Origin: Laccaria trichodermophora
Taxonomy: Eukaryota > Basidiomycota > Agaricomycetes > Agaricales > Hydnangiaceae
Direction: 5' to 3'
NCBI GenBank assembly: GCA_018417955.1
Contig: JACTVC010000009.1
Span: forward strand, 1 to 64,000
Length of the DNA stretch: 64,000 nucleotides
Under the pieces are notes generated by a model. That model made no database searches and was not told where the DNA came from. It saw nothing but the letters and a program-made list of their open reading frames with translations. A program made the position numbers and the translations under genes. Position 1 is the first letter of the stretch; every line of letters starts with the position of its first letter. Shown piece by piece: positions 1 through 11,165 of this stretch.

Positions 1-1139
1 TGGCTATTCGGGTGACGCGGGCCTCAAGTCGCAGACGTCCGAACCTGAGGTTAGCGTCACAAAGGAGGGAGGGAGTGTACGACCAGGCCACGATGGTGAA
101 ACAGCCAGTAAGTCCTTCTATTTCTCTATGGAAATACAGAGTGACTTAACGTCCCCCAGGGGCTACATTTGCGGAGCTTAGGGAAGACTCCCATACGCCC
201 ATCGACCTCCAGGATCCATTCACCCGTCGTCTCGACAGCATCTCGACATCCGTCCGCCAGCAAGGCGTTGATCTGGGCAAAATGTCCAATAAGGTCCGCG
301 AGACGTCCGCCCGAGTCGAGGCCATGTCCGCCATCGCGATCCGGCAGAAGGACCAGGAGATGGAAGAGTTGAAGAAGGAACTCGAGATGCAGAGGTCGAT
401 GTTGGAGGACCTTGAGGAGAGTCAAAAGGTCTTGATGGAATCGTTCGCCGCACGCGCCCCGAGTGAGGATCCCGTCTCTTCGCAGGTGCTGGACGAACTC
501 CGTGAAAAGGTTGAAGGAATGGTAACCCAGCAGCAGATGAGGTCCTGTCCGAGGCCTGAAAACCCGGTTCAGAACTTTATCCAGGGGGTGAACGACAACC
601 TTCGACTAAACGACGCGGATGGAATCTCGAGGTTACCGGACGAACTGGATAGCCTGGGTGGGAGGGTCGCTGGGATCGAAGAAGACATTCGAAACGTACG
701 CCGTGGAAAGGAGTTCATTGAGGAAAGATTGGGGAAGCTAGAGGGGCTCTGCCTCAATGTGATGACCAATGAGTTCTTGAGGCACCCGGATGATGGTTTG
801 GACAAGCGGATGAGAGTTGAACGGGCGGTGGGATGGGACAGGGTAGTCGACGACGACGCGGTTCGGAAGGAGGTGCAGAGGGCTAAGGACGTGAAAGGGG
901 GTTTGAGCGAAGTCCACGGGTCCGCGGGTGCTAAAGACCTGACTACCATCTCCCTGGGCGACGTCCATCCACGGCCATCGACTCCTTCCAACGACGCTCT
1001 GCACGGCCTAGTCCCCTCCATCGATGACGGACGTTACATTTTCAATGCAGTTGACGGCTCTCCAGTTGAGGGCCAAGACGTTGGATTAGTTGTACGGTGT
1101 CTACGGCCCTCCTATAATTTTTTTTGGACATACACATAG
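1..1139 (+). CDS. Partial coiled-coil protein, 3' end of a spliced gene
   Basis: The open frame enters from the left edge (position 2). A 52-nt GT-AG intron at 108-159 joins it in frame to a second exon that stops at 1139. The ATG at 282 is probably internal, because the frame stays open upstream of it. The protein is hydrophilic. A heptad-rich, Glu/Lys/Arg-rich segment just after residue MSNK (from 282) looks like a coiled coil, and a second helical stretch lies around 640-760. There is no signal peptide, membrane segment or recognised enzyme motif. Coiled-coil proteins with Asp/Arg-rich tails are common as uncharacterised proteins in mushrooms, and this could also be retroelement gag debris. 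I do not recognise a family. It converges on the minus-strand gene ending at 1450. Confidence 0.5.
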
Positions 1140-1449
1140 TTATCGCAGCTAGGTTTTCAAATACAATTTTTCTTGAGCAGATGGTTACAATGCATTCCCT
1201 CCAGATGCTGGAGGGAATTAAACGTTAATCACCGAGGGTGATTAACGTTCCTGAAAAGGTCCAGGCGGCCGAAACAAAACGGTCCGCGGCCGTGGGGAAA
1301 CGATCCAGCTTCTCCAGCTGTCTACATAGTTATTGCAAAGATTCCATTCAGATTATATTGTCAAGTACTAACGGACTGCTAAAGCTCCAATGTATTTAGA
1401 CAAATGAAAGTCAAGTTCCAGTAAGTAAAAGGTCCGACGTTGGGCCGGA
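1140..1449. other. Convergent intergenic region with two perfect hairpins
   Basis: No gene seen. Two adjacent perfect inverted repeats stand out: 1194-1218 (11-bp stem ATTCCCTCCAG, 3-nt loop) and 1221-1249 (13-bp stem AACGTTAATCACC, 3-nt loop). They lie between the 3' ends of two convergent genes, so a role in 3'-end formation or a small transposon footprint is possible. The rest is GC-rich (around 1260-1300) then AT-rich sequence. Confidence 0.6.
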
Positions 1450-3940
1450 CTATTTGCGTTTACCCCCGCGCTTTGCCTTCGATCTAGTCAAGGGGATGGA
1501 CGGACCAGGGGCATTGGTACGGGCGCTGCTCCTGGTTGGCTTGGCAGGGGTTGGTTTCACAGCGGTCCGGGCCCTCTTTGCGGGTGGGCCATCTTTCATC
1601 TGGATGTCCTGACCCTCTGGATTGTCCGATGGTCCAATACATTTTGGAACCTCTTCAACGCGTGCATTTTGGATCATTGAATTATTCGGGAGTGAATGAT
1701 TCAACGCCAGAGTCTCCTTGTCTGCCAGCGTGGGGGTAGCCCCTTCAGGTGTCCTTTCTCCCGGATTGGTGGAACCGCATGCAGTCGTTCTTTCAACCAG
1801 CATGAGGTCAGGCATTTTCTCTGCGACCTTGGCAAAGACGGGCTCAATCGTCTTCGGAGAATCGTTCCCACCCGCGGGTGGTGACGGGTCTGCGACGTCC
1901 CTGTTCATTGCCACTGAGGGGGGGGTGTATAATGCAGCCCCAGCCAGTACACCATTGGTCTCAGCACTGAACCAACGTTGAAACACGCGGAATTGTGCAA
2001 TAGCTTGCTCCTCGGACCAATCGACGCAGTCGAGGGGAAGATGAGCCGCAAACCTGTTCCACAAAGCCTTGTCAGCGGTGGCTAAACTGTGGGGTGCGGG
2101 GAGGGTCTGGACGGTGGTTGGGCCAATGGCGGGCGCTGGTAGGGTATAGGCCGTGGTTGTGGAGTGTGCTCCATCGGTTGTACATACCACAGCGGTTCCA
2201 GCCGCCCGCGGGCCCTTCGTAGTAGTGGTTCCACCCACCCGCGGGCCTTTCATGCCCATCCCACCAGATCCCATGTCACGTCCGGCTGTACGGTCTAAGC
2301 TATTCGGAAGAGGGAGGTCATCATCAGAAAAGACCAAGTCATCCATCGCCAGAAGATCGAATTCTTCTCCGGAATCGTCGACCATCTCCGCGGACTTCTT
2401 TCCTTTTTTTCCCTTTCTGTTGACTTTACCCTTGCCCTTTTGTCCCTTGACCTTTTGTTTCAATGGATCATCAACTTCCTCGTCACTTCTGAGTTCCCCT
2501 TCATTCGATCTACGGACTTGTCGTTTCAAGTTCTCCTTTGCTCTGGATCTACGGGTCGGCTTTTGCGTATTCGTCCGGACGTCTGGAGCCTTTGCCGGGA
2601 CACGTTCAGTACCCTGGATGACAAGCCGAAAGCGAAACACAGTCTGCCCGGCACGCTGTCGTTGAATCCAAAAGTTTAACAGCGTCTTCACCTTTTGAAT
2701 GGCGAGGTGCGACGGCTCCGCATCAAGCGTCTGGTAATCCGGAAGGTATTCTTCATCTATGAACGTTGCCTGATCTTTCACAATATCGGCCCACGGGACC
2801 CGAGAGGTTCTTCCATCAGTGGCCAATGCTAAAAAGATATGGGCCGTTGTAGGACAGGATGGCAGGTAGTCTGACTCACAATAATGCATTCCTACAAATG
2901 ATCTTAATAGCTTTTTCAACCATCGGATCATTACCTCCCCCGTGACATCCGAAGGCCATGACTCTGGCTCTGGGAGTATTGGCTCACCATTCTCCCGGGT
3001 GTCCAAATCCATTGGTGAGTTACGATGTCCCCCGACAAAAATATCATTCTCCGCGGCCTTGGCATTTCCATCATAGCATTGCTGAAGATATTTTCCCCAG
3101 GAGAGGTCAGAAACAGAACCGTCGTCAATAACATCTCGATAGCTCCTGCCCATCCCGAGTTCAGCATTAAAGTCGAATTTGGAAGCGGATAGTGTCCCGT
3201 CTTCATCGCGGCAACCCCAGAAAATGTAGACCCTCCCCCCAAGCTGCTTCCAGGCTTTTTCAGCAAAGGTCCGGCAGAACTTCATTGCGGATTTCACAGC
3301 CAGCCTGTTTGTAAAAGCATGAGCCGGGTGAGAAGGGTACGGACAAAGGCAGACCTCTGTTTCTCCTCTTCCGGAGGCCCTTGTAAATTCCACTTTTTCG
3401 CCGTCTCTTTTAACTCTTCAATCTCATCCTCTGTCAGATTGCTCAAAACCAAATTCAGCCCGGCTTGGAAGCTACCAAACTTAATATCCCCATTTCCAGA
3501 TAGCGTCCGTTGGGCCTCCTTAATTTCCATCTTCTTCTGCACCGATGCGACGGTCCGGAAGTTCCAGTTCATGCTCCGGATTTTTATTTCTTTAGGCTTT
3601 CGAATTCTGGACTTGACTCCGAACCATTGCTGGACGGCCTGTGGTATTCAATTAGCAGTCAAACGGGCCATCCGTTTCGGTCTATGCTTACCTTTCGGAG
3701 GTTAGCTGTATCTCCTTCTGCAGATTCCTTCCTCGCCTTGAATTTTTGTAGCACCTTTCCCATAATTGCAACCCGGGCTCCAGCAGACTTCTTTGACCTA
3801 TATTCCGGAAGATATTTTTCTAGGATCTCCGTCTGCCAGTCTTCCCAGATATGGGCTGGGGGTGCGACGTGTTCCACCGTTTTCGGGGGAGGTATTTCGT
3901 CCCCGGAGGGCACAGGGACATCTAGCGAGTTGTTGTTCAT
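1450..3940 (-). CDS. KDZ-cassette companion protein, 795 aa, unknown function
   Basis: Three exons on the minus strand: 3940-3692, 3638-3355 and 3304-1450, joined by GT-AG introns of 53 and 50 nt. The sum is 2,388 nt, a whole number of codons (795 aa). The ATG at 3940 opens exon 1. The N-terminal half is folded-looking and Trp-rich (VQQWFGVKSRIRKPK across the first junction; an IFWGCRDEDGTL segment early in exon 3). A middle Lys/Arg-rich low-complexity stretch (about 2370-2480) looks like a nuclear localisation signal. The C-terminus is Pro/Thr-rich and basic, ending in an RSKAKRGGKRK tail. It is head-to-head with the KDZ transposase gene, sharing a 293-bp promoter region, which suggests it is cargo or an accessory protein of that transposon. 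I recognise no catalytic motif; a DNA-binding or nuclear role is inference from the basic tracts. Confidence 0.7.
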
Positions 3941-4233
3941 TCTTTAGAAGCTCGTGAGATGGAGTTGTAAATGTATTCTTGAATTGTTTTTTTTTTCTTC
4001 GCTGAATTCGGCAGAGAAATGTTAGACTTCGGGATGCTAAACAAACAAAGGCCTGATTACCATATTTGACAAGTTTTCTGCCTTTTTTGGCAAGCCCACC
4101 AGAGATTGGCGAGCTAAAAATAGAATGCTCACTCTTTTCTGCTAGTCCGCATTATACTACCGTTGCCGGGCATGCTATCAGTGGTGACAAAATCAGAGCC
4201 TTCACCTGACCCTATTTAATCTACTTGGGAGAA
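3941..4233. promoter_or_regulatory. Shared divergent promoter region
   Basis: This 293-bp region separates the ATG of the minus-strand 795-aa gene (3940) from the ATG of the KDZ transposase gene (4234). It is AT-rich with a polypyrimidine run near 3987-3996 and TATTTAAT at 4213-4220 just before the transposase start. No specific factor site was identified. Divergent arrangement implies co-regulation, which is inference. Confidence 0.45.
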
Positions 4234-7200
4234 ATGCAGCAAAGGAAGACTTATCCATTGATTGATAAACATGAGGTTCAACATGATGAACATGAGGTTC
4301 ACCACGAGGCAAAACGTCTCCTTCAAAGTTCCACAACAACACCACGGATTAGAGATGAGTACCGGAGAACAAAGGTCATAGGCTCTCTGAAACACACCCG
4401 TTATACTCAAGGTCCCCGTGGAAATGTCAAAGTGAAGACAGTTTTTCCAACAGACCCAACGTCCTCTCAATGCATTTCCACCCCATCTCAATCCCCCCAA
4501 AAAAACTCTGTTTCTTTACCCCAAGTTGACCGGGATGACTGCTCAATGGGAACAAATGAAGAAATTATGTTCATGAACGTGAACAATCAGGAGATAAATG
4601 GTTCCAAGGTAGGTACCTTGACTTAGTCATGTCAACAGATTTTTTACAATTGACAGTCATCCAACGATTATTTACGTGAGTGGGGAAATCGTCGCCGGTT
4701 GTATCTTGATGAATTACTTGAACGAGAGGCTCCGGCACCCTCTAATATCTGTGCTACGTGCGGGGTAAGGGAGGGAACGTGGAAATGCCAGGATTGTCTG
4801 GGAAATACATCCGAATGCACAGATTGCTGCAGAATCTCACATCGTCGACATCCGTTTCACAGGGTGAAAAGCTGGACTGGTTCATATTTCTCATCATCTT
4901 GGTTATGGAAAGTGGGTACTGTCGTACACTTGGGACACAACGGCTCGCCTTGTCCGGGGATGAAATGGGATTCTTCGGATAATGAGGGGTTAGACCCAGA
5001 TATTTATCTGGATCAGGGTGGATGTCCATTGGATTCCGCGGATATGGACCCGGATGACATTGACATTGACATCGATATCGAGGATCTCACGGATGCCGGG
5101 GAAAGTCTCCAGGATGACAATGAGATCCCCGATCCACCTGTATCTTATCTGAATGGACGTCGGGTGCTTACATTTGTTCATACAAACGGAATTCATCAGC
5201 TACCTACGTCATTCTGCCATTGTGCGGGTGCACCCGCATTGGATATTCAATTGTTACGGATGGGATTCTTTCCCTCTACCTCCGCTCAACCGCAGACAGC
5301 TTTTACTTTCAGTGTCCTTGATGACTATCTCCTGGAAAACCTGGAATGCAAAACGTCCGCGACCCATTACTATTCCAAACTCCGGAGAATGACTTCCAAA
5401 GCATTTCCAAGGCAGGTTAAGGTATGTAGGAGCCACAATGAGATTTTTGGACTATGGACTCAAAAGGAAATGGCAGGACCGATATCGAGAGCTTATTCGG
5501 GCAAGTCGTCAATGGAGAAGTTTAAAAGAATACAAGTGGTTTGGATTCGGACATCAACATCGTCCTCCCGGAACAGGAGAGTTAGCACTTTTCTGTGCAG
5601 CATGTCCGCAGCCGGGGGTTAATCTTCCAGAGAACTGGAAAGAGGATGCTGAGCAATGGGCGTATTCTCGGGGCTTTGTTCTGGATGGTAACTTTACCTG
5701 TAATCATAAATTGCAGCGACGGCCGGAAACGGATGTTTGGTTAAAGAATGGGGAGGGATACATGGTGGAAAAGCAAAGATACGGACAGCATTTGAGGGTC
5801 GCGAAAGAAGTCAAGGAGGTGAGCAATTAGCCATTTATTCCGGATCCTTTCGACCCGGCCGTTCTAGGCACCAACTTGTAATGAGCATCATGCTGTCAAT
5901 GACAAGGCCCGTATTCACAAAGGTTGCGATTCCACGGGTCTGGGAGCTGCTGCGTGTCTGAGGCATGGCTGCTACTGCCCTGGTGGTGTTGTTGACTTTC
6001 AAAAAGGCGAAAGGTAGGTACTCCTGTCCTCCGCCGTCTTTTATGTCATTGAGAAAGTTTGCTAGACAGATGAACATGGATTACGCACTTTGTGAGGCAA
6101 TGAAGAACACCAACATGGAGGAAATAATGAAGTGCATTGTGGTCTATGATGTGAACTGCCAGTACCATAAGAATTTTTTCAAACGGGTGGAGGACAGCCC
6201 GTTTCTCGAAGTTCACCCAGGCCTAATCATCATTCCCGGGATAGGCCTTTTCCACGTCCACGGGCATCAATTGATTTGTCTGGCTAGGTTTTCACCTACT
6301 TTTATTGAGGGGGCGGGTCAGGCTGATGGTGAAATTCTGGAGACCCTTTGGTCGACCCTTAATCACATTGGTCGAATCTCCCGAACAATGACTCTCGCCC
6401 ATCGGACCGAGGTCTTGGACTCCCACATGGGAGATAGCAACTGGAAGAAACTCGTGAACATGGGTCCGCCTTAAATATGTCTTCCAAAAGCGATGCTGAT
6501 TGGTGTTAGTTTCTTCGCTATGCCACCGCTGGAAGAAGATTCAATCCGGACTCGCGGCCGCGGAAGCGGAGTTATTGAAACTTTCGGACACTGCGAGCCC
6601 CGAACAACTTAAAGATTGGGATGGACTTGCTGAGGAAGCACAGAGACGCCGGGTGGCTGATGCCTCAGCAATGGATGTGTATGAAGCAGAAGCTCCGAAG
6701 GGTTTGTCTTCCTCTGTTACAACCTAATCTGTCTTGTATTAAAGGCCAGCATCAGTGCCTATGCAGAAGGACGTTCAAGCAGCGCTCATGGGACAGGAAT
6801 CCCCAGTGAACGCTTCCATGGGAGTAACATTGTGGGTTAGCACTGGGATCAAGATACAGGAAGCTCAGTAAGTTAATTGTCCCTCATCAGGGACTTTAAG
6901 TTTATATTAGTAGATTGGCGTTAAGTCGGTTTATCCGGATGATGGGCAGGAAGCCAACACCCAAGGACAAGCTCGACCTGGCGAAGCGACGTCAGATGTT
7001 TCTCCGAAGAATTGATGCATTCGAGCGGGAAGCATACGAACTGTTTCCCGGAGTAGACTTTGTGAGTCAGACCATGGACATACCACCCGTGGAAGACGGA
7101 TATGAACATGACGATGATTTGGAGATGCTGCTGGCCAATCCCCCTTCATCTGACAGGCAAATGGCTGAAAGCATGGAGGTCATACTCCCCTCGTCTTTTC

Positions 7201-7913
7201 CTGACCTTCTGGAGCAAATGGCGATTGCCCGTCAGCGGGAGATTCTTCTCCGGATTGCACAAGCCAATGATACACTGGCAGCCATCCGTTTGGAAATCGG
7301 ACACAAATCATTCATCTATCGCAAAGAAATTAACAATCAGGAAAGTAAAAAGGGAAAGACCCGTTCCTATGACAAGGTAAATACTGCGGATAGAAACTTG
7401 GCACACCATCTCCGGGTCTATGCACACGCTCGATGGGCTTTGGCCCGCTTGGGTGCGTCGGCTGACATTCTCAACAAATATCGACCTATAGAAAAGAAAG
7501 AAACCCATACGCTTCCCAATATTTCTCAGCCAAATGGTCGGGGCTTTAGAAACCAGAACATTCCCTGGTTCTGGGGCATGAATATTCATGGAGATTCATT
7601 CGAAAGCTTTCACATGGAAGAATGTAGGAACTTTAGCCAGTCTTTGGATCTACGACTAACAGTAATTCCAGTGTATCGAGTGAATTATATCCGGGCGAAG
7701 GCAAGGCGGGACAGGTGGCTGGAGGAATTCAAGCTCGTTCCGCGGGAAATGCGCTGGACGATGTTGTACTTCCAGCGTCGGGCTGAAACGTGGGATGGCC
7801 TTGGATATGAAACGACTCCAGGGAAGCAGTGTTATGCTAGGAGACAAGCGGGCATGTGGCGGGCGTTCCAGATCCAGGCGCTTGCTGACTTCCAACGTTC
7901 CGGGGCCATTTGA
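4234..7913 (+). CDS. KDZ-family DNA transposase (CxC2 zinc cluster plus DDE core), about 1,112 aa
   Basis: Eight exons: 4234-4608, 4657-5421, 5477-5818, 5868-6013, 6066-6463, 6510-6701, 6750-6867 and 6911-7913. All introns are GT-AG, 43-55 nt, and the total of 3,339 nt keeps one frame. The CxC2-type cysteine cluster (CATCGVREGTWKCQDC, then a CxxCC and HRRHPFH segment) follows a YLREW segment. The transposase core shows VLDGNFTCNHKLQRR (first Asp), ACLRHGCYCPGGVVDFQKGE, YDVNCQY (second Asp) and GQADGEILETLWS (Glu), with HVHGHQ between. The C-terminal part is helical and Arg/Glu-rich and ends in the usual YARRQAGMWRA-type segment. I chose ATG 4234 because the upstream TTG is not a normal start. 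KDZ elements are described in basidiomycetes as linked to TET/JBP genes, and one lies next door. No stop or missing catalytic residue was seen, so it may be functional. Confidence 0.9.
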
Positions 7914-7930
7914 TTACGGGTTCTCCTTGC

Positions 7931-9136
7931 ATGGCTACGGCCGCGGGCGTAAACGTGGGAGCGTATCATGTCCGTTCGGGTTGTTTGCTACTGTATTTCC
8001 ACAGGGCTGATCTAAGAATTGATTGTATCTATCGGCAAAATGTTTCTTGTCCTCCAAATATGTTGTTCACTGATGAGCAGTTGGACAACGAAGAGCGTAC
8101 GGTGCCTATGCAACAACTTCTTTATATGATGAGCTCAAGGTTTCGGGCCACAAACAGAGCTTTGAGGGATGTAAAAACCATGGACCAGGAAGAAGCATGG
8201 GTGAAAATGTTTCAATAAGAAGTGGTAAAGTGACCCTGTTTTTGTCCCTCATTTCCCCATTAACGTTCTCAATTCAGGACGCAATTACATATTTACTCAG
8301 ATCGCATCGTGCCCGAGGGTATCACTACGACATTCCCACGTATCTTGCAGAATCCATCTCCGCGAGGGGCCCAGTTCATATGGACTTTGAATGCCCGGAC
8401 ACCAACCCTGATCGAATCGTGGACTGCTATTTGAGTGACTGGTGGAATGCAAAGGATATGGCGTCCATTGTGGATACATTTCCGAAATGGAGTGATGTGC
8501 AGGAGGATGCACTTCTCATACATTCAAAGTTTGTAAGTTGACCGTTTTGCTGAAACCAGGCTGTCTATTGTTGACATTTCCGTTTAGCTGGAGCAAATCT
8601 ATGAACACCGAGGGGAGGTTCCGATCTCCGTATCCAACTCCGCGGAGATAGAACAATTGGAAGCTCTCCGGGATGGCATCGCCTGCGGAGCGGCGACCTT
8701 GGATGTAGAAATCAACCGGCTCTCTGACAACATCAAGGAGCTGGACGAAAGAATGCAGGACGCCTCAGTGGATATTACTGCAATGGAGGCGGAATATCGG
8801 ACTGAATATCAACGTCGCGTTCTTGATAACATCCGAGAACGTCATGAGAAAGAGGATAAGCTGAAGGAGAATACACAGGTGGCGGAGGATATGGCTCAAG
8901 CAATGCTTTCATCTGCCCGACCAAGACGGGCACTTCCACAAAGGCTACAGAGGAGGGGCAGGCCGCCCATTCGAGGTCTCCCAGAATTTTCCCTCTCAGA
9001 GGGTGGGGACCCGGATACGTTGCACGGACCCACCTCGGAGCAAGACATTCCGGCCAATCCATGTCAAGACAATTTGGACGTTATGATGGTTACGGACGAT
9101 GATTTTTTAAAAGCTGTTCGGGGTCTGTCCATGTAG
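7931..9136 (+). CDS. KDZ-cassette coiled-coil protein, 357 aa, unknown
   Basis: Three exons, 7931-8200, 8278-8532 and 8588-9136, with GT-AG introns of 77 and 55 nt. All junctions are phase 0 and the sum gives 357 aa. It begins 17 bp after the transposase stop, in the same direction. The middle (about 8650-8890) is a strong Glu/Lys/Arg/Leu coiled coil. Before it is a Trp/Asp-rich segment (CYLSDWWNAKDM). The C-terminal third is Pro/Arg-rich then acidic. I do not recognise the family. It could be a fused or separate C-terminal extension of the transposase gene, but the TGA at 7911-7913 argues for a separate cargo gene. The first exon start is the least certain part, since an acceptor-like CAG lies near 8005. 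Confidence 0.6.
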
Positions 9137-9151
9137 TATATATGTATATAT

Positions 9152-10555
9152 CTATATCAATGGTTTCCATTCACCCCCTTGTTCCAGATGAATGATTCTT
9201 TCCATCTTTTCCGGGTTGTCTAGTTCCAACCAAGCCAGAAACAACTCATCCGACATCCAAGGATGCTGGTCATACCCCAGTTGACGGAGTACCTGTTCTC
9301 TCATGAAGAACGCCAAGCAGTATCGTTCCTCGGTTGAAGGCGATACTCCATGCCTAACGGACTTGGACAATACTGAGAGAAGAGTGCCCGGCTTGTATTG
9401 AAATCTAATCCCAATGCCTGGAAGCTCGGCCCGAAGGTTTGGATCAATCGTCCGGCCAATGGTGGCCAGGAGATCGAACATTCCCATCGGACTTTGTCCA
9501 TCTCTATGGAATGGTGATTCCCTCTGACTTATGACTGATAGTCCCGTAAATCCACTGGCCCAATATCGAAGTATTCGACGTAGTCCGTCGACGTCCTGAA
9601 TGGCATGGACGGGGGAAACGGGCTTTCCATCCGGATCTTTCTTCCCTTGATTGGCAGCCCGGATAAGCGAAGCCCGCATAATACAATACTGTGCAGGATG
9701 GAGGACACTCATAACACAACACCCCCACTATCGCTTGAAAGTCCATAATGTCCCTGATAAATCTCATACCTCCACCAGAGTCGTCCTTCAAGGTGGAAGA
9801 TGCTTGCAATGGTGTACCATCATACTGGGAGGCCATAAGCGAGGAATAACTATAAAATGTAGAAATATACCTCATGTCCGGCAGATCCCCAAAGTGGTGT
9901 AAGAGTTACGCTACCCGTGGGTATCTCTGATTCACCCGGGGTCCGAAAATAACCTGCGTCATTTCGCCATCCGCCTCCGCTTCGAGGAGGGTTAGCTTTC
10001 AAGTAGGGCCTAAGATGGGCCAATGCACATATAAGACGGTTCTGATGAATGAAAGGTAAGTTTCACAGCTGAATAACAAGGCGGTGGAGTTCACCTGAAC
10101 AGTTTCCGATATTGCCTCGGGCAAATACCAAGCCAGCGTAAAGCCGCGGACATCCAGAACTCTCAAGGGCCTTCCTTCCACAACCTCCCGTTCAGAGGGA
10201 TATGCGGGTGGAAACTTCTTCATTAAGTCGGCCTCCAAAACTTCATTCATTCCTGGAGGAGACATCATCATTCCGTTGGATAAAAATGATACTGACGAAT
10301 ACCTGTAGGTCGTGATCCCAACTCCTTAACGAACTCCTCGATATGCCAGTCCACTTGAATAGGCTTCGCCATCCATGCCTCCGTTATCACCGAGATAGCC
10401 TGTTCGCATGCGGTGACAAGGTCCTCGCCTAGCTCCTTTGGTGGGAAGTCGTTCGGACCCTCCTGCAAGATGTTGTAGCGGAGTCTCCCAGACATATAGA
10501 GGGCAACATCGTCTGTAAGAGCCTGCAAGGCAGGCATAGCAGTGGTCATGCCGTC
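9152..10555 (-). CDS. TET/JBP-family 2-oxoglutarate/Fe(II) dioxygenase (5-methylcytosine oxidase)
   Basis: Minus-strand exons 10555-10303, 10252-10095, 10041-9871 and 9727-9152 keep one frame. With ATG at 10549 this gives about 383 aa, though an upstream exon is possible because an acceptor-like TTTGCAG precedes 10555. The family's landmarks are visible in order: VLDVRGFTLAWYLPEAIS, LTPLWGSAGHE, CVMSVLHPAQY, the metal-binding HxD in ESPFHRDGQSP, KPGTLLSV, the distal His in SVRHGVSP and the 2-oxoglutarate-type Arg in ERYCLAFFMR. Known family members oxidise 5-methylcytosine in DNA. Fungal members are often physically linked to KDZ transposons, as here. The gene converges on the 357-aa gene (15-bp gap). 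The 143-nt intron 9728-9870 contains an open 55-nt stretch that could be an alternative exon but would shift the frame. Confidence 0.88.
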
Positions 10556-10744
10556 CTGCAAATATTATTTTCGTCACAGAGGTTTATATACAATATGGCC
10601 TCATGTCATCCTCATGTTTAACTAGACCACATTAAGCCTGAACAGTCCCTATTTCGTCTCTTTAAGAAATTGCTCCCGGACGATTCATCGGACTTCAGAC
10701 TATATCCTATGCCACCTATTTTGGGTGGCCCATGCCTGTCAAAG

Positions 10745-11165
10745 CCCCATCCTCAGGAGGTCTAGCCAGTGGCCCGCGGGTGTAACAGATCAACAGGCAG
10801 TCCACAGGTGTAACGAAAGTCTTCGCCCGTGGGTGTCATGGAACAGTCCTTGGTCCGTCGCCGCAACGGAGCAACAGCGTCCACGGGGGATGTAACAGAA
10901 CGACTGTTGGTCCGCGGGGGTAACGGAACAATTGCTGTTCCGCGTTGTGGTCCACGGGTGTAATGGAGCAACACGGGTCAAAGAAAGGAGGGAACGATTT
11001 TTCGTCCGCATTTCGGTCCGCGGGTCAAAGAAAGGTGGGTGGGCCCACGGGGGTAACGGAACAATTGCTTGTCCGCGTTTTAATCCGCGGGTGCGGTGGA
11101 GCAACACATCTGGAACAACTGCGGGTCCGTGGGGCCGGTCTTAACGGAACAATGCCCCGACCCCG
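10745..11165. repeat. Degenerate GC-rich minisatellite (CCGCGGGTGTAACGGAACAA type)
   Basis: About ten imperfect copies of a 25-45 nt unit around the core GTCCGCGGGTGTAACGGAACA, with variants CCACGGGTGTAATGGAGCAA and others. It lies upstream of the TET/JBP gene. Open frames here on both strands are by-products of the repeat. 10556-10744 holds no recognised gene. Confidence 0.65.

Larger units (their letters stand above)
1450..10555. mobile_element. KDZ transposon cassette with TET/JBP cargo (limits approximate)
   Basis: Four apparently intact genes are packed with 15-290 bp spacing: unknown 795-aa gene (minus), KDZ transposase (plus), coiled-coil gene (plus) and TET/JBP gene (minus). The limits given are the outer gene ends. 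I could not find terminal inverted repeats or a target duplication, so the real ends are unknown and may lie in 1140-1449 and 10.56-11.6 kb. The KDZ-TET association is established for basidiomycete genomes. Confidence 0.7.

Noticed and set aside
2153..2665. Plus-strand 170-aa ORF
   Set aside because: Shadow of exon 3 of the spliced minus-strand gene, which has better structure and composition.
9770..9824. 55-nt exon in the TET/JBP gene
   Set aside because: Including it breaks the frame into the catalytic exon; the single 143-nt intron keeps it.
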